Shown: positions 31,624 through 44,753, counted from the stretch's first letter. The stretch is DNA of 64,000 bases from Morganella morganii (GCF_019243775.1 NZ_CP069157.1:248001-312000), one strand, 5' to 3'. A program made the numbers and translations. The notes: generated by a model from the letters alone, not told the origin.

Positions 31624-31805
31624 GAATCCGCCCCTTATTGTTGTTTTTTTCCGCAACCGGTGCGCCTGGCTTAAAATAGACTTGCGCGTGCGCGTTTGTT
31701 TGGTTAGTATTCTGACCCGCTCAGCAAGGTAATTAGGTTTATCTGTGAGTGTGCAGATTGATACCGAATCAGTCGGTATACCGTACGAGGAATAGGTACA
31801 CGTTT

Positions 31806-32144
31806 ATGTATACAGCTCTCTTAGTCGTTTTCTTACTTGTTGCGATTGCCTTAGTCGGCATGATCTTAATGCAGCAGGGGAAAGGTGCGGACATGGGTGC
31901 TTCGTTCGGTGCAGGCGCGTCTGCAACACTGTTTGGTTCTTCGGGTTCAGGTAACTTCATGACCCGTACCACAGGCATTTTAGCAACACTGTTTTTTGTA
32001 CTGAGTTTGGTTCTGGGCAATATGACCAGCAATAAAACCGGTACAGGCAGCAAGTTTGATAATCTCGCTCAGCCGGTGCAGACAGAACAGAAAACAGATG
32101 TTCCCGCAGCACCAGCAGCTCCTAACAGCGATATTCCGCGCTGA
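31806..32144 (+). CDS. secG: Preprotein translocase subunit SecG
   Basis: SecG is the third core subunit of the SecYEG channel and flips or stabilises SecA cycling. The 112 residues (E. coli 110) have two transmembrane helices (about 2-24 and 52-74) around the conserved LMQQGKGADMGASFGAGA and GSSGSGNFMTR cytoplasmic loop, and a variable tail ending SDIPR. I chose the ATG at 31806; upstream in-frame codons are not conserved. tRNA-Leu follows, as in E. coli. Confidence 0.95.
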   Translation: MYTALLVVFLLVAIALVGMILMQQGKGADMGASFGAGASATLFGSSGSGNFMTRTTGILATLFFVLSLVLGNMTSNKTGTGSKFDNLAQPVQTEQKTDVPAAPAAPNSDIPR

Positions 32145-32224
32145 TTGTTGCAAGTCTGAAGTAAAAGTTTTAAACGGGATTGATACACACCATCAGTCAG
32201 TCCCGTAAAAAAGAGCAGTTCAGT

Positions 32225-32314
32225 GCCGAGGTGGTGAAATTGGTATACACGCTACCTTGAGGTGGTAGTGCCTACAAAACGGGCGTACGGGTTCAAGTCC
32301 CGTCCTCGGCACCA
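32225..32314 (+). tRNA. leuU: tRNA-Leu (anticodon GAG)
   Basis: The 90-nt gene has an acceptor stem GCCGAGG/CCTCGGC, anticodon stem-loop CTACC-TTGAGGT-GGTAG with anticodon GAG, a long class II variable arm, the T-loop GTTCAAGTC, and an encoded CCA end. The variable arm is about three bases longer than in E. coli leuU. Location after secG is conserved. Confidence 0.96.
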
Positions 32315-32371
32315 TTTAGTTTCACACTTGCGTTTTGCAGGTGATCAGCGTAGAATTTTTCACGTTTCGAA

Positions 32372-32448
<77 letters not shown>

Positions 32449-32561
32449 CTTCTTATAACAAATCGTTTTTTCCAATGTTGATTGTATCAACAACTCTTAC
32501 GTTATCCCTGATTTGGAAAAAAGATTAAGAAGTGTGATGTACACAGGGTCCAGTTGCATAA

Positions 32562-32586
32562 AGCCCCGAAATTTCGGGGTTTTTTG
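32562..32586 (+). terminator. Intrinsic terminator between metY and rimP
   Basis: CCCCGAA/TTCGGGG (32564-32579) is followed by six T. In E. coli such a hairpin after metY is partly read through so that rimP-nusA-infB is expressed. Confidence 0.8.
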
Positions 32587-32644
32587 TTATCAGTCAACAG
32601 AGATACTGGGCGTTATGCCCTTTTTTTATGTCCCGGGGGTGGTC

Positions 32645-33097
32645 TTGTCCACATTAGAGCAGAAATTAACAGAGATGGTCACTGCACCTGTCGAAGCACT
32701 CGGTTTTGAGCTTGTCGGCGTGGAGTTTATCCGCGGCCGCGTGTCAACACTGCGTATTTTTATTGATAGTGAAGAGGGTATCACTGTTGATGATTGCGCG
32801 GACGTGAGCCACCAGGTCAGTGCCGTTCTTGATGTTGAAGATCCTATTACAACCGTTTATAACCTTGAGGTTTCGTCTCCGGGTATGGAGCGTCCGTTAT
32901 TTACGGCTGAACATTATCAGCGGTTTACCGGTGAGGAAGTCTCACTGACTTTACGAATCGCAATGCAGAACCGTCGCAGATGGCAGGGTATTATCAAAGC
33001 CGTCGACGGTGAAATGATCACGGTTACAGTGGATGGCAAAGACGAAGTGTTCGCACTTGGCAACATCCAGAAAGCTAACCTGGTACCCCACTTTTAA
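32645..33097 (+). CDS. rimP: Ribosome maturation factor RimP
   Basis: RimP binds the 30S subunit and assists assembly of the S12/S9 region. The 150 residues match E. coli RimP throughout ([10 protein letters not shown] start, VSPGMERPL core, ANLVPHF end). I chose the TTG at 32645 because it gives the E. coli start; GTG at 32639 two codons earlier is the other possibility, and the GGGGGTGG at 32635-32642 fits the TTG better. It is the first protein gene of the metY-rimP-nusA-infB operon. Confidence 0.93.
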   Translation: MSTLEQKLTEMVTAPVEALGFELVGVEFIRGRVSTLRIFIDSEEGITVDDCADVSHQVSAVLDVEDPITTVYNLEVSSPGMERPLFTAEHYQRFTGEEVSLTLRIAMQNRRRWQGIIKAVDGEMITVTVDGKDEVFALGNIQKANLVPHF

Positions 33098-33102
33098 TAT
33101 AA

Positions 33103-34635
<1,533 letters not shown>

Positions 34636-34656
34636 TTTGTAGCGGGAAGGAGCAGC

Positions 34657-37389
34657 ATGACAGAATCGGTAAAATCACTGGCAGACGAAATTCAGACTTC
34701 CGTAGAGCGCCTGGTACAGCAGTTTGCTGATGCCGGCATCAAAAAAACGGCGTCTGATAACGTTTCCCAGCAAGAAAAAGAGGCCCTGCTGGCCCATCTG
34801 AACCGCGAACAGGGCGGGGCAAGTCAGCCGGGTAAATTAACACTTCAGCGCAAAACTCGCAGTACGCTGAGTGTTCCGGTAACCGGTGGCAAGAGCAAAT
34901 CGGTTAATATTGAAGTCCGCAAAAAACGCACATATGTAAACCGCGATGCCGCTGAACAGGCAAAAGCCGCGGAAGAGCAGGCACAGCGTGAAGCGGAAGA
35001 GCAGGCAAGACGCGAAGCTGAAGAGCAGGCCCGTCGTGAAGCCGAAGAAAAAGCCAGACAAGAGGCGCAAGCCAAACGTGAGGCTGAAGAAAAGGCAAAA
35101 CGCGAAGCGGCAGCAGCGAAAGTAACTGAACAAGCGGCAGAACCGGCTAAGCGTGAAGCAGCGGAAAAGAATAACGTGAAAGAAAATAAAGCGAAATCAG
35201 CCCCGGCTGATACCCGGGAAAACAGCGAAAAAGTGCGCCGCGAAGCCGAAGCCGCTGAAATCAAACGCAAAGCTGAAGAAGAACAGCAGCGCAAACTTGA
35301 AGCTGAAGTGAAACGTGCAGCTGAAGAAGCGCGCCGTCTGGCCGAAGAAAACGGCGAGAAATGGTCTGCTCCTGTCAGTGAAGAAACAGAAAGCGCGGAC
35401 TATCACACCACCACCTCTGCTCACGCCCGTGAAGCGGAAGATGAAAGTGATGCGAAAGTTGAAGGTGATAACCGCGGCCGCGGCCGTGGCGCGAAAAACG
35501 TCCGTCAGAAGAAAAATAACCGTCACTCTGAGAAAGCCGATCGCGAAGAAGCCCGTGCGCAACTGCCGCGCGGTAAGAAACAGCGTAAAGGCAGCTCACT
35601 GCAGCAGAGCTTTAACAAACCGGTTGCAGCGGTTACCCGTGATGTGGTTATCGGTGAAACCATCACTGTTGGCGAATTAGCCAACAAGATGGCGGTGAAA
35701 GGTTCTCAGGTCATTAAAACCATGATGAAGATGGGCGCCATGGCGACTATCAACCAGGTGATTGACCAGGAAACCGCACAACTGGTTGCCGAGGAAATGG
35801 GTCACAAAGTTATCCTGCGCCGTGAGAACGAGCTGGAAGAAGCGATCCTGAACGACCGTGACATGGGTGAAGCACAGGCTGAACCACGTGCGCCGGTTGT
35901 GACCATCATGGGTCACGTTGACCACGGTAAAACCTCATTACTGGACTATATCCGTTCCACCAAAGTCGCCTCCGGCGAAGCGGGCGGTATTACCCAGCAC
36001 ATCGGTGCTTACCATGTGACCACCGATAAAGGCGCTATCACGTTCCTGGATACTCCCGGACACGCCGCGTTTACCTCCATGCGTGCCCGTGGTGCGCAGG
36101 CAACGGATATCGTTGTCCTGGTTGTCGCAGCGGACGATGGCGTGATGCCGCAGACTATCGAAGCTATCCAGCATGCGAAAGCTGCGGGTGTGCCGGTTGT
36201 GGTTGCGGTGAACAAAATTGATAAACCGGAAGCCGATCCGGATCGCGTACGTAACGAACTGTCTCAGTACGGCATCCTCTCTGAAGAGTGGGGCGGTGAG
36301 ACTCAGTTCATCAGCGTTTCCGCGAAGAAAGGTATCGGTATCGACGATCTGCTCGACGCTATCCTGCTGCAGGCTGAAGTTCTCGAACTGAAAGCAGTGC
36401 GTGCCGGTATGGCGAGCGGTGTGGTTATCGAATCTTACCTCGATAAAGGCCGTGGTCCGGTCGCCACTATCCTGGTACAGAGCGGTACACTGAACAAAGG
36501 CGATATCGTGCTGTGCGGCTTTGAATACGGCCGTATCCGTGCGATGCGTAACGAACTGGGTCAGGATATCACCGAAGCGGGTCCGTCCATTCCGGTGGAA
36601 ATCCTGGGTCTGTCCAACGTACCGTCTGCCGGTGATGAAGCGACCGTTGTCCGTGACGAGAAGAAAGCCCGTGAAGTGGCACTCTATCGTCAGGGTAAAT
36701 TCCGTGATGTGAAACTGGCACGCCAGCAGAAAGCCAAACTGGAAAACATGTTTGCTAACATGGAAAGCGGTAAGGTTTCTGAACTGAACATCGTTCTGAA
36801 GACTGATGTGCAGGGTACCTGTGAAGCTATCACCGATTCACTGATGAAACTGTCAACTGATGAAGTCAAAGTGAAAATCATCGGTTCCGGTGTGGGTGGT
36901 ATCACTGAAACTGACGCCACGCTGGCTGCGGCATCCAACGCGATTATCCTCGGCTTTAACGTCCGTGCGGATGCATCAGCGCGCCGCCTGATTGAAAGCG
37001 AAAGCGTTGACCTGCGTTACTATTCCGTAATCTACAGCCTGATTGATGAAATCAAACAGGCAATGAGCGGGATGCTGGCGCCGGAATTCAAACAGGAAAT
37101 CATGGGTCTGGCAGAAGTCCGTGATGTGTTCCGTTCACCGAAATTCGGTGCCATCGCCGGTTGTATGGTGACGGAAGGAACTATCAAACGTAATAACCCT
37201 ATCCGCGTTCTGCGTGACAACGTGGTTATCTATGAAGGTGAGCTGGAATCTCTGCGCCGCTTCAAAGATGACGTTGCTGAAGTCCGTAACGGGATGGAAT
37301 GTGGTATCGGTGTCAAGAACTACAATGATGTCCGCCCGGGAGACATGATTGAAGTCTTCCAGGTGATTGAAGTTCAGCGAACTATCTGA
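34657..37389 (+). CDS. infB: Translation initiation factor IF-2
   Basis: IF2 is a GTPase that places fMet-tRNA in the 30S P site and drives subunit joining. The 910 residues (E. coli 890) have an IF2N domain at the start. A long charged linker follows, with repeated AEEQARRE-type units at about residues 105-155. The G domain begins at GHVDHGKTS (about 418), with DTPGH and NKIDK; domains II-IV follow. In E. coli, shorter IF2 forms start at internal codons. An in-frame GTG at 35176 (codon 174) aligns with the E. coli second start and is a candidate. A run of seven A near 34741 is in frame. Confidence 0.97.
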   Translation: MTESVKSLADEIQTSVERLVQQFADAGIKKTASDNVSQQEKEALLAHLNREQGGASQPGKLTLQRKTRSTLSVPVTGGKSKSVNIEVRKKRTYVNRDAAEQAKAAEEQAQREAEEQARREAEEQARREAEEKARQEAQAKREAEEKAKREAAAAKVTEQAAEPAKREAAEKNNVKENKAKSAPADTRENSEKVRREAEAAEIKRKAEEEQQRKLEAEVKRAAEEARRLAEENGEKWSAPVSEETESADYHTTTSAHAREAEDESDAKVEGDNRGRGRGAKNVRQKKNNRHSEKADREEARAQLPRGKKQRKGSSLQQSFNKPVAAVTRDVVIGETITVGELANKMAVKGSQVIKTMMKMGAMATINQVIDQETAQLVAEEMGHKVILRRENELEEAILNDRDMGEAQAEPRAPVVTIMGHVDHGKTSLLDYIRSTKVASGEAGGITQHIGAYHVTTDKGAITFLDTPGHAAFTSMRARGAQATDIVVLVVAADDGVMPQTIEAIQHAKAAGVPVVVAVNKIDKPEADPDRVRNELSQYGILSEEWGGETQFISVSAKKGIGIDDLLDAILLQAEVLELKAVRAGMASGVVIESYLDKGRGPVATILVQSGTLNKGDIVLCGFEYGRIRAMRNELGQDITEAGPSIPVEILGLSNVPSAGDEATVVRDEKKAREVALYRQGKFRDVKLARQQKAKLENMFANMESGKVSELNIVLKTDVQGTCEAITDSLMKLSTDEVKVKIIGSGVGGITETDATLAAASNAIILGFNVRADASARRLIESESVDLRYYSVIYSLIDEIKQAMSGMLAPEFKQEIMGLAEVRDVFRSPKFGAIAGCMVTEGTIKRNNPIRVLRDNVVIYEGELESLRRFKDDVAEVRNGMECGIGVKNYNDVRPGDMIEVFQVIEVQRTI

Positions 37390-37461
37390 TCACCTGACGG
37401 TATGACATAACATGATATAATTGGGGGGCTTATGGCCCCCCGAATTTTCAGGAGAGAAACT

Positions 37462-37872
37462 ATGGCGAGAGAATTCAGCCGTACTCAGCGCGTTTCACAG
37501 GAAATTCAGAAAGAAATTGCGATTATCCTGCAGCGTGAAATTAAAGATCCCCGTGTGGGGATGGCAACGGTATCCGGCGTGGATTTATCCCGCGATATGG
37601 CCTATGCCACGGTATTTGTCACCTTTCTGAACTTTATGGATGAAGACCATAATTCAGAGCAGGTGAAAACAGGTATCAAAGTCTTAAATGATATTTCCGG
37701 CTACATTCGTTCCCTGCTGGGGAAAGAGATGCGCCTGCGCATTATTCCGGAACTTAAATTTGAATATGACAGCTCTCTGGTCGAAGGGATGCGTATGTCT
37801 AACCTGGTGTCTGATGTGATCAAACACGACCTGGATATGCGTAAATCTGCGGACGACAAAGAGGGTAACTGA
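37462..37872 (+). CDS. rbfA: 30S ribosome-binding factor RbfA
   Basis: RbfA is a KH-type protein that binds the 5' helix of 16S rRNA during 30S maturation and is needed at low temperature. The 136 residues (E. coli 133) include [18 protein letters not shown] at the start and the conserved [14 protein letters not shown] chose the ATG at 37462 (AGGAGAG upstream) over an ATG 10 codons earlier. Its TGA overlaps the truB ATG by one base, so the two are coupled. Confidence 0.95.
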   Translation: MAREFSRTQRVSQEIQKEIAIILQREIKDPRVGMATVSGVDLSRDMAYATVFVTFLNFMDEDHNSEQVKTGIKVLNDISGYIRSLLGKEMRLRIIPELKFEYDSSLVEGMRMSNLVSDVIKHDLDMRKSADDKEGN

Positions 37873-38816
37873 TGGCACGCCGTCGTCGTGGCCGTAATAT
37901 TAACGGCATTGTCCTGCTGGATAAACCGCAGGACATTTCATCCAATGATGCATTGCAGAAGGTCCGCCGTCTGTTTAATGCCGCCAAGGCCGGTCACACC
38001 GGCGCGCTGGATCCGCTGGCGACCGGTATGCTGCCGGTCTGCCTCGGTGAAGCAACCAAGTTTTCACAGTTCCTGCTGGATTCCGACAAACGTTACCGCG
38101 TGATTGCCCGCCTGGGGCAGCGTACGGACACCTCAGACTCACAGGGTGAGGTGATCAGTGAGCGCCCGCTGTCATTCACGGCGGAACAGCTTGCGGCTGC
38201 CCTGGAGTCATTCAGGGGCGATACCTTACAGGTACCGTCCATGTATTCCGCGCTCAAGCATCAGGGACGTCCGCTGTATGAGTATGCCCGCAAAGGCATC
38301 ACCATAGAGCGGGAAGCCCGCCCGATCACGGTGTATGAACTGCTGTTTATCCGCCATGAAGGGGAAGAGCTGGAGCTGGAAATTCACTGCTCGAAAGGCA
38401 CTTATATCCGCACTATCATTGATGATCTCGGTGAGAAACTCGGTTGCGGTGCTCACGTGACTATGCTGCGCCGGCTGCAGGTGGCCACGTATCCGGCAGA
38501 ACGGATGGTGACACTGGAGCAGCTTCAGGAAATGCGCCGTGTGGCGGATGAGGCTGAAACTCCGCTCGAAACCGCACTGGATCCGCTGCTGCTGCCGATG
38601 GATACCGCCGTGTCACATTTCCCGCAGGTCAATCTGACGGACGTGACTGCCGGGTATTTTAAGCTGGGGCAGCCGGTACGGGCTCCGCACGACCTGGCAC
38701 CGGAGACATTAACCCGCGTAACGCAGGGTGATGATGCCGCCTTTATCGGCCTTGCGGTGATCAGTGAGGACGGGCTGGTGGCACCGCGCCGTCTTGTTGT
38801 GGAATACACGGAATAA
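37872..38816 (+). CDS. truB: tRNA pseudouridine-55 synthase TruB
   Basis: TruB makes pseudouridine 55 in the T loop of all elongator tRNAs and also acts as a tRNA chaperone. The 314 residues equal E. coli TruB in length. The catalytic aspartate is D47 in [12 protein letters not shown]; the C-terminal PUA domain spans about residues 250-314. It overlaps rbfA by one base and precedes rpsO, as in E. coli. Confidence 0.97.
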   Translation: MARRRRGRNINGIVLLDKPQDISSNDALQKVRRLFNAAKAGHTGALDPLATGMLPVCLGEATKFSQFLLDSDKRYRVIARLGQRTDTSDSQGEVISERPLSFTAEQLAAALESFRGDTLQVPSMYSALKHQGRPLYEYARKGITIEREARPITVYELLFIRHEGEELELEIHCSKGTYIRTIIDDLGEKLGCGAHVTMLRRLQVATYPAERMVTLEQLQEMRRVADEAETPLETALDPLLLPMDTAVSHFPQVNLTDVTAGYFKLGQPVRAPHDLAPETLTRVTQGDDAAFIGLAVISEDGLVAPRRLVVEYTE

Positions 38817-38937
38817 GCATTGCCGCATCTTGCGTTCAGGGCGCAGGCGGCGTAGAATAACGCGGCAATTTCCCTGAGATGCTGAATTAGAGATCGGCAC
38901 TCATTTTTATTAATCAAAGTATATTTGGAGTTCTATT

Positions 38938-39207
38938 ATGTCTCTAAGCACTGAAGCGAAAGCGAAAATTGTCGCTGATTTCGGTCGTGGCGAAAACGAC
39001 ACCGGTTCAAGCGAAGTTCAGATCGCGCTGCTGACTGCACAGATCAACCACCTGCAGGGTCACTTTGCAGAGCACAAAAAAGATCACCACAGCCGTCGTG
39101 GTCTGCTGCGTATGGTTGCTCAGCGTCGTAAGCTCCTGAACTATCTGAAAGGCAAAGACTTAGCAAGCTATACCTCAATTCTTGAGCGTCTGGGCCTGCG
39201 TCGCTAA
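38938..39207 (+). CDS. rpsO: 30S ribosomal protein S15
   Basis: S15 binds the 16S three-way junction early in assembly. The 89 residues have the canonical length and core motifs ([14 protein letters not shown] and [18 protein letters not shown]). GGAG lies upstream of the ATG. E. coli S15 represses its own translation through a leader pseudoknot; the 121-base gap before this gene could hold one, but I cannot prove the fold. It is followed by a terminator and then pnp. Confidence 0.98.
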   Translation: MSLSTEAKAKIVADFGRGENDTGSSEVQIALLTAQINHLQGHFAEHKKDHHSRRGLLRMVAQRRKLLNYLKGKDLASYTSILERLGLRR

Positions 39208-39225
39208 TTCAGACAAGTTTCAGTG

Positions 39226-39250
39226 GAAAGGGGCCGACGGCCCCTTTTCT
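39226..39250 (+). terminator. Intrinsic terminator between rpsO and pnp
   Basis: AAGGGGCC (39228-39235) pairs with GGCCCCTT (39239-39246) and TTCT follows. It ends the rpsO transcript; read-through would reach pnp. Confidence 0.8.
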
Positions 39251-39311
39251 TCTGAATGCGGCACACTGAGCTGTTGCCGCAATAATAACGATTCTTCGGT
39301 ACAGCTATTCG

Positions 39312-39364
39312 CGCGGCTAATGAGAGCACTTTCCGGCAGCAGGAAAAGGTTGTCATTAGTCGCG
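39312..39364 (+). promoter_or_regulatory. pnp leader hairpin (probable RNase III site)
   Basis: Arms 39312-39323 and 39353-39364 pair over 12 positions with one G-U, in the pnp leader 70 bases before the start. In E. coli a double-stranded pnp leader is cut by RNase III and lets PNPase repress its own mRNA. Position and fold agree; cleavage is inferred. Confidence 0.65.
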
Positions 39365-39433
39365 AGGATGTATCTGAAGGAACCATTTCACTACTTACCC
39401 CTGCCGGGGTGAGAGACCCAGAAGGATATTATT

Positions 39434-41590
39434 TTGTTAAATCCGACAATCCGTAAATTCCAGTATGGTCAGCACACTGTCACTATCGAAACCGGCATGA
39501 TGGCCCGTCAGGCGACAGCAGCTGTAATGGTTAACATGGACGACACCGCGGTATTCGTTACCGTTGTCGGCCAGAAAAAAATGAAACCGGGCCAGGACTT
39601 CTTCCCGCTGACCGTAAACTATCAGGAGCGTACTTACGCTGCCGGCCGTATTCCGGGGAGCTTCTTCCGCCGTGAAGGCCGTCCGGGCGAAGGCGAAACC
39701 CTGATCGCACGTCTGATTGACCGTCCGTTACGTCCGCTGTTCCCGGAAGGTTTCCTGAACGAAGTTCAGATTATCGCAACCGTGGTGTCTGTGAACCCGC
39801 AGGTTAACCCTGATATCGTGGCAATGATTGGTGCCTCAGCGGCGCTGGCACTGTCAGGTATTCCGTTCAACGGCCCGATTGGTGCGGCACGTGTTGGTTT
39901 CATCAATGACCAGTATGTTCTGAACCCGACCACTGACGAATTAGCGGTAAGCAAACTGGATCTGGTTGTTGCCGGTACCAAAGGTGCGGTTCTGATGGTT
40001 GAATCAGAAGCACAGCTGCTGACCGAAGAACAAATGCTGGGTGCGGTCGTGTTCGGTCACGAGCAGCAGCAGATTGTTATCGAAAACATCAACGCACTGG
40101 CCGCTGAAGCCGGTAAGCCGAAGTGGGACTGGCAGCCTGAGCCTGTTAACCAGACTCTGCGTGACCGCGTTGCTGAACTGTCTGAAAAAGCGCTGGGTGA
40201 TGCTTACCGTATCACTGAGAAACAGGATCGTTACGCACAGGTTGATATCATTAAAGATGCAACCATCAGTGCACTGGAAGCTGAATTTGCCGCACGCGGC
40301 GAAGAGCTGACCGGCGAACTGAAACATGAAATCAGCGACATCCTGGCTGCGGTTGAGAAATCTGTTGTCCGTACCCGTGTTCTGAACGGCGAGCCGCGTA
40401 TCGACGGCCGTGAAAAAGACATGGTCCGCGCACTGGATGTCCGCACCGGTGTTCTGCCGCGTACTCACGGTTCTTCTCTGTTCACCCGTGGTGAAACTCA
40501 GGCGCTGGTAACAGCAACGCTGGGTACTGCCCGTGATGCACAGACTCTGGATCAGGTAATGGGTGAAATCACTGACACCTTCCTGTTCCACTACAACTTC
40601 CCTCCGTACTGCGTGGGTGAAACCGGTATGGTCGGTTCACCGAAGCGTCGTGAAATCGGCCACGGCCGTCTGGCGAAACGTGGTGTGCTGGCAGTGATGC
40701 CGTCTCAGGAAGAATTCCCGTACACCGTGCGTGTGGTTTCAGAAATCACTGAATCCAACGGTTCTTCTTCTATGGCGTCAGTCTGTGGTGCATCTCTGGC
40801 ACTGATGGATGCAGGTGTTCCTGTGAAATCAGCGGTTGCCGGTATCGCGATGGGTCTGGTGAAAGAAGACGACAAATTCGTGGTTCTGTCTGATATCCTC
40901 GGTGATGAAGACCACCTCGGCGACATGGACTTTAAAGTTGCGGGCAGCCGTGACGGTATCAGCGCCCTGCAGATGGATATCAAAATCGAAGGTATCACCA
41001 GCGAAATCATGCAGGTGGCTCTGAACCAGGCCAAAGGTGCGCGTCTGCACATCCTGGGCGTGATGGAACAGGCTATCAACTCACCACGTGCTGATATCTC
41101 TGAGTTTGCACCGCGCATTCACACCATCCGCATCAACCCGGACAAAATCAAAGACGTTATCGGTAAAGGCGGTTCTGTGATCCGTGCCCTGACCGAAGAA
41201 ACCGGCACCACTATCGAAATCGAAGATGACGGTACTGTGAAGATTGCTGCAACTGACGGCGATAAAGCGAAGATGGCTATCCGCCGTATCGAAGAAATCA
41301 CCGCAGAAGTGGAAGTCGGCCGTATCTATAACGGTAAAGTTGTCCGTATCGTTGACTTCGGTGCTTTCGTGGCTATCGGCGGCGGTAAAGAAGGTCTGGT
41401 GCATATTTCTCAGATCGCTGACAAACGCGTTGAAAAAGTATCAGATTATCTGGAAATGGGTCAGGAAGTACCGGTCAAGGTACTGGAAATCGACCGTCAG
41501 GGTCGTATCCGCCTGAGCATGAAAGAAGCAGTCAGTCAGGATGCAGCTCCGGCTTCGGATGCAACCCCTGATGCAAATAACGCTGAATAA
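39434..41590 (+). CDS. pnp: Polyribonucleotide nucleotidyltransferase (PNPase)
   Basis: PNPase is a trimeric phosphorolytic 3'-5' exonuclease and a degradosome subunit. The 718 residues (E. coli 711) have two RNase PH domains (about 1-215 and 310-545), the KH domain with [10 protein letters not shown] near residue 570, and a C-terminal S1 domain (about 625-690). The start is a TTG, as in E. coli, with AGAAGGA upstream; the first residues ([15 protein letters not shown]) confirm it. Expression is probably controlled by the leader hairpin. Confidence 0.97.
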   Translation: MLNPTIRKFQYGQHTVTIETGMMARQATAAVMVNMDDTAVFVTVVGQKKMKPGQDFFPLTVNYQERTYAAGRIPGSFFRREGRPGEGETLIARLIDRPLRPLFPEGFLNEVQIIATVVSVNPQVNPDIVAMIGASAALALSGIPFNGPIGAARVGFINDQYVLNPTTDELAVSKLDLVVAGTKGAVLMVESEAQLLTEEQMLGAVVFGHEQQQIVIENINALAAEAGKPKWDWQPEPVNQTLRDRVAELSEKALGDAYRITEKQDRYAQVDIIKDATISALEAEFAARGEELTGELKHEISDILAAVEKSVVRTRVLNGEPRIDGREKDMVRALDVRTGVLPRTHGSSLFTRGETQALVTATLGTARDAQTLDQVMGEITDTFLFHYNFPPYCVGETGMVGSPKRREIGHGRLAKRGVLAVMPSQEEFPYTVRVVSEITESNGSSSMASVCGASLALMDAGVPVKSAVAGIAMGLVKEDDKFVVLSDILGDEDHLGDMDFKVAGSRDGISALQMDIKIEGITSEIMQVALNQAKGARLHILGVMEQAINSPRADISEFAPRIHTIRINPDKIKDVIGKGGSVIRALTEETGTTIEIEDDGTVKIAATDGDKAKMAIRRIEEITAEVEVGRIYNGKVVRIVDFGAFVAIGGGKEGLVHISQIADKRVEKVSDYLEMGQEVPVKVLEIDRQGRIRLSMKEAVSQDAAPASDATPDANNAE

Positions 41591-41606
41591 AATTTGACGT
41601 AAGTCG

Positions 41607-41634
41607 TGGCGTCCTGTAAAAAGGGCGCCATTCG
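41607..41634 (+). terminator. Weak hairpin after pnp
   Basis: An 8-bp stem (41607-41614 and 41623-41630, one G-T pair) with an 8-nt loop follows the pnp stop, but only TT follows the stem, so termination may be partial. Confidence 0.35.
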
Positions 41635-41711
41635 GCAAAAAAAGCAAAATGCACTCGGTTATTGTCAGTCAGAGGATTATCCTTTCAGGGATCTGACTTC
41701 GGGAGTAGGAA

Positions 41712-42599
41712 ATGAATTTTTTTCTGCGTTGGTGGAGCATTGCAGCTATAATTTTTATCGCAGGATGCAGCAGCGGTAAAAACTGGCACTCCGGGGATTT
41801 ACTTGCAGTACCCCTGCAACCATCATTACAGCAGGAAGTGATCCTCGCCCGAATGGAACAAATACTGGCAAGCCGGTCATTAACTGAGGACGAGTACGCC
41901 CAGCTGCTTTATCAGCGTGGTGTGTTGTACGACAGCCTCGGATTGCGTGCATTGGCACGTAACGATTTTACTGTTGCGTTATCAATGCGTCCGGATATTC
42001 CGGAGATATTTAATTACCTGGGCATTTATTTTACGCAGGCAGGCAACTTTGATGCTGCCTATGAAGCGTATGATTCTGTATTAGAGCTTGATCCAACTTA
42101 TAACTACGCGCGTATGAACCGCGGTATTGCCCTGTATTACGGGGGCCGGTATCCGGTGGCGCGGGATGATTTGCTGGCGTTTTATCAGGATGATCCAAAC
42201 GATCCGTTCCGCTCGCTGTGGCTTTATCTCGTCGATAAAGAGATAGATCCGAAGAAAGCACTGACCGATTTACGTCAGCGCTATCAGCAGGCGAAAGGCG
42301 GACAATGGGGCTGGAATATTGCTGAATTCTATCTCGGCGACATCAGTGAAAAGACACTGCTTGATCGGCTGAAGGAATTCTCAACGGATAACACTTCGCT
42401 CGCTGAACATCTCAGTGAAACCTACTTCTATTTAGGTAAATACTACCTGAGTCTGGGGGATACGGACAGCGCTGAAACGCTGTTCAAGCTGACGGTTGCC
42501 AACAACGCACACAATTTCGTTGAGCACCGCTACGCATTGTTGGAATTAGCTCTGTTAGGTGATGAAGAACAGGACCTGACGGATTCAGATCCACAATAG
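41712..42599 (+). CDS. nlpI: Lipoprotein NlpI (TPR protein)
   Basis: NlpI is an outer-membrane lipoprotein that adapts peptidoglycan hydrolases such as MepS to the Prc protease. The 295 residues (E. coli 294) have a lipoprotein signal peptide with lipobox IAGC and the lipidated Cys at residue 19. Several TPR motifs follow (about 60-170 and near the C-terminus, [13 protein letters not shown]). A run of seven T at the start of the gene is in frame. It stands between pnp and deaD, as in E. coli. Confidence 0.95.
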   Translation: MNFFLRWWSIAAIIFIAGCSSGKNWHSGDLLAVPLQPSLQQEVILARMEQILASRSLTEDEYAQLLYQRGVLYDSLGLRALARNDFTVALSMRPDIPEIFNYLGIYFTQAGNFDAAYEAYDSVLELDPTYNYARMNRGIALYYGGRYPVARDDLLAFYQDDPNDPFRSLWLYLVDKEIDPKKALTDLRQRYQQAKGGQWGWNIAEFYLGDISEKTLLDRLKEFSTDNTSLAEHLSETYFYLGKYYLSLGDTDSAETLFKLTVANNAHNFVEHRYALLELALLGDEEQDLTDSDPQ

Positions 42600-42702
42600 C
42601 TGACGAACACACTTCAACCCGTTAATTTTTCACCATCGCGAAAGTGATGGGGGGATGTTTTGTTCGTTTTATAATTTTATTTGAGCCAGTTCACACTTTT
42701 AA

Positions 42703-42783
42703 ATGAAAACAACCGACATGCTTTCCGATGGGTTGTGTAGACTGGCCGCCATTTTGTATGAGGCACCTTTACATGACCACTGA
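42703..42783 (+). CDS. yrbN: Small protein YrbN, overlapping deaD start
   Basis: A 26-residue frame starts at ATG 42703 and stops at TGA 42781, inside the first codons of deaD (start 42773), in another frame. Its end ([10 protein letters not shown]) agrees with my recollection of E. coli YrbN, a 26-residue protein at the same position. The overlap suggests translational coupling with deaD, as part of its control. There is no clear ribosome binding site. The identification rests on position, length and the C-terminal sequence as I remember them. Confidence 0.7.
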   Translation: MKTTDMLSDGLCRLAAILYEAPLHDH

Positions 42784-44680
42784 GACTGAAATCTCTTTTG
42801 CTGACATTGGTTTATCAGCTGATATTTTGACTGCACTGGACGACCTGGGCTACGAAAAGCCGTCCCCGATCCAGCAACAATGTATTCCGCACCTGCTTGC
42901 CGGACGTGATGTCCTGGGTATGGCACAGACAGGTAGTGGTAAAACGGCGGCATTCGGCCTGCCGTTACTGAACAATATTGATCCGAACCTGAGAGCACCA
43001 CAGATTCTGGTGCTGGCACCGACCCGCGAATTAGCGGTCCAGGTTGCGGAAGCCTGTACTGATTTCTCCAAACATATGCGTAACGTGAATGTGGTCGCCC
43101 TGTACGGCGGTCAGCGTTATGACGTCCAGTTACGTGCTCTGCGTCAGGGGCCACAGGTGGTTGTCGGGACTCCGGGCCGTCTGCTGGATCACTTAAAACG
43201 CGGCACCCTGGATTTATCCAACCTGAAAGGTCTGGTACTGGACGAAGCAGATGAAATGCTGCGTATGGGCTTCATCGAAGACGTTGAAACCATCATGAGT
43301 CAGATCCCGGCAGAGCACCAGACAGCACTGTTCTCTGCAACTATGCCGGAAGCTATCCGCCGCATTACCCGTCGTTTCATGAAAGATCCGCAGGAAGTGC
43401 GCATTCAGACCAGCGTAACCACCCGTCCGGACATCAGCCAGAGCTACTGGACTGCTTACGGCGCACGTAAGAGCGAAGCACTGGTCCGTTTCCTGGAAGC
43501 GGAAGATTTTGATGCGGCGATTATCTTCGTCCGTACCAAAAACGCGACTCTGGAAGTGGCTGAAACCCTGGAGCGTAACGGCTACAACAGCGCAGCACTG
43601 AACGGTGACATGAACCAGGCACTGCGTGAGCAGACGCTGGAGCGCCTGAAAGACGGTCGTCTGGATATCCTGATTGCAACAGACGTTGCAGCCCGTGGTC
43701 TGGATGTTGAGCGTATCAGCCTGGTTGTTAACTACGATATCCCGATGGATGCGGAATCTTATGTTCACCGTATCGGCCGTACCGGTCGTGCGGGCCGCGC
43801 CGGCCGCGCTCTGCTGTTCGTTGAAAACCGCGAACGCCGCCTGCTGCGCAACATTGAACGCACCATGAAACTGACCATCCCTGAGGTAGAATTACCGGAT
43901 GCAGAGATGATCAGCCAGCGCCGCCAGGAAAAATTCGCTGCCACTATCCATGCAGAAATGGAAAGCAGCAACCTGGATCAGTACCGTGCACTGCTGAAAA
44001 AACTGGTTCCGGCAGACAGCGATGAGTCTGACGCAGATATCGATATGGAAACTCTGGCTGCTGTTCTGCTGAAAATGGCAGAAGGTGAGCGCAAACTGAT
44101 CCTGCCACCGGATGCACCACGCCGTCCGCGCCGTGAGTTCAATGATCGTGATGATCGCCGCCGCAATGATCGCAACGACCGTTTCGGTGATCGCCCTGAG
44201 CGTGGTGATCGTCCGCGCCGTGAACGCCGTGACGTGGGTGATATGGAACTGTACCGCATTGAAGTGGGCCGTACCGATGGTGTTGAAGTCCGTCACATTG
44301 TGGGCGCGATTGCTAACGAAGGTGATATCAACAGCCGTTACATCGGTAACATCAAACTGTTTGATACTCACTCAACTATCGAATTACCCAAAGGTATGCC
44401 GACTGACCTGTTACAGCACTTCACCCGTACCCGTGTGATGAACAAACCAATGAACATGACATTAGTCGGTGATGCGAAGCCGTTCAACCGTGAACGCCGC
44501 AGCGGTGGTAATGACCGTGGTGGTAACGGTGGCCGCAGTTTCGGTGGTGGTAACCGCCGTGACGGTGAGCGTTCTGACCGTGGCAACAGCGATCGCCGTC
44601 CGCAGGGCGAGCGCCGCAGCTTCCGCCGCGAAGAAGGCGGAAACTCCGCACCACGTCGTCGTAGCAATAATGATGCATAA
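42773..44680 (+). CDS. deaD: ATP-dependent RNA helicase DeaD (CsdA)
   Basis: DeaD is a cold-shock DEAD-box helicase that helps 50S assembly and mRNA decay at low temperature. The 635 residues (E. coli 629) have the Q motif, AQTGSGKT (residues 51-58), DEAD near residue 157, SAT, and [12 protein letters not shown] DbpA-like RNA-binding domain follows (about 480-555), and the tail is rich in Arg and Gly. I chose the ATG at 42773 because the sequence from [14 protein letters not shown] matches the family. An overlapping small gene lies at its start. Confidence 0.96.
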   Translation: MTTETEISFADIGLSADILTALDDLGYEKPSPIQQQCIPHLLAGRDVLGMAQTGSGKTAAFGLPLLNNIDPNLRAPQILVLAPTRELAVQVAEACTDFSKHMRNVNVVALYGGQRYDVQLRALRQGPQVVVGTPGRLLDHLKRGTLDLSNLKGLVLDEADEMLRMGFIEDVETIMSQIPAEHQTALFSATMPEAIRRITRRFMKDPQEVRIQTSVTTRPDISQSYWTAYGARKSEALVRFLEAEDFDAAIIFVRTKNATLEVAETLERNGYNSAALNGDMNQALREQTLERLKDGRLDILIATDVAARGLDVERISLVVNYDIPMDAESYVHRIGRTGRAGRAGRALLFVENRERRLLRNIERTMKLTIPEVELPDAEMISQRRQEKFAATIHAEMESSNLDQYRALLKKLVPADSDESDADIDMETLAAVLLKMAEGERKLILPPDAPRRPRREFNDRDDRRRNDRNDRFGDRPERGDRPRRERRDVGDMELYRIEVGRTDGVEVRHIVGAIANEGDINSRYIGNIKLFDTHSTIELPKGMPTDLLQHFTRTRVMNKPMNMTLVGDAKPFNRERRSGGNDRGGNGGRSFGGGNRRDGERSDRGNSDRRPQGERRSFRREEGGNSAPRRRSNNDA

Positions 44681-44698
44681 TTGATTCTCTGAATCATA

Positions 44699-44736
44699 AA
44701 AAGCCCGCCGGGATATCCCTGCCGGGCTTTTTTTAT
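44699..44736. terminator. Terminator between deaD and btsR (convergent)
   Basis: AAGCCCG (44701-44707) pairs with CGGGCTT (44723-44729), with GGGATATCCC in the loop; seven T follow and several A precede, so both converging genes may use it. Confidence 0.8.
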
Positions 44737-44753
44737 GCGTCCGGATTTTGGTA

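Noticed and set aside
31681-31697. Alternating GC stretch (Z-DNA-like) before secG
   Set aside because: Only about 17 bases with interruptions; too short to claim function.
34960-35110. Short tandem repeats considered as a CRISPR-like or minisatellite array
   Set aside because: The repeats are in frame within the infB linker, without spacers; they are protein-level repeats.
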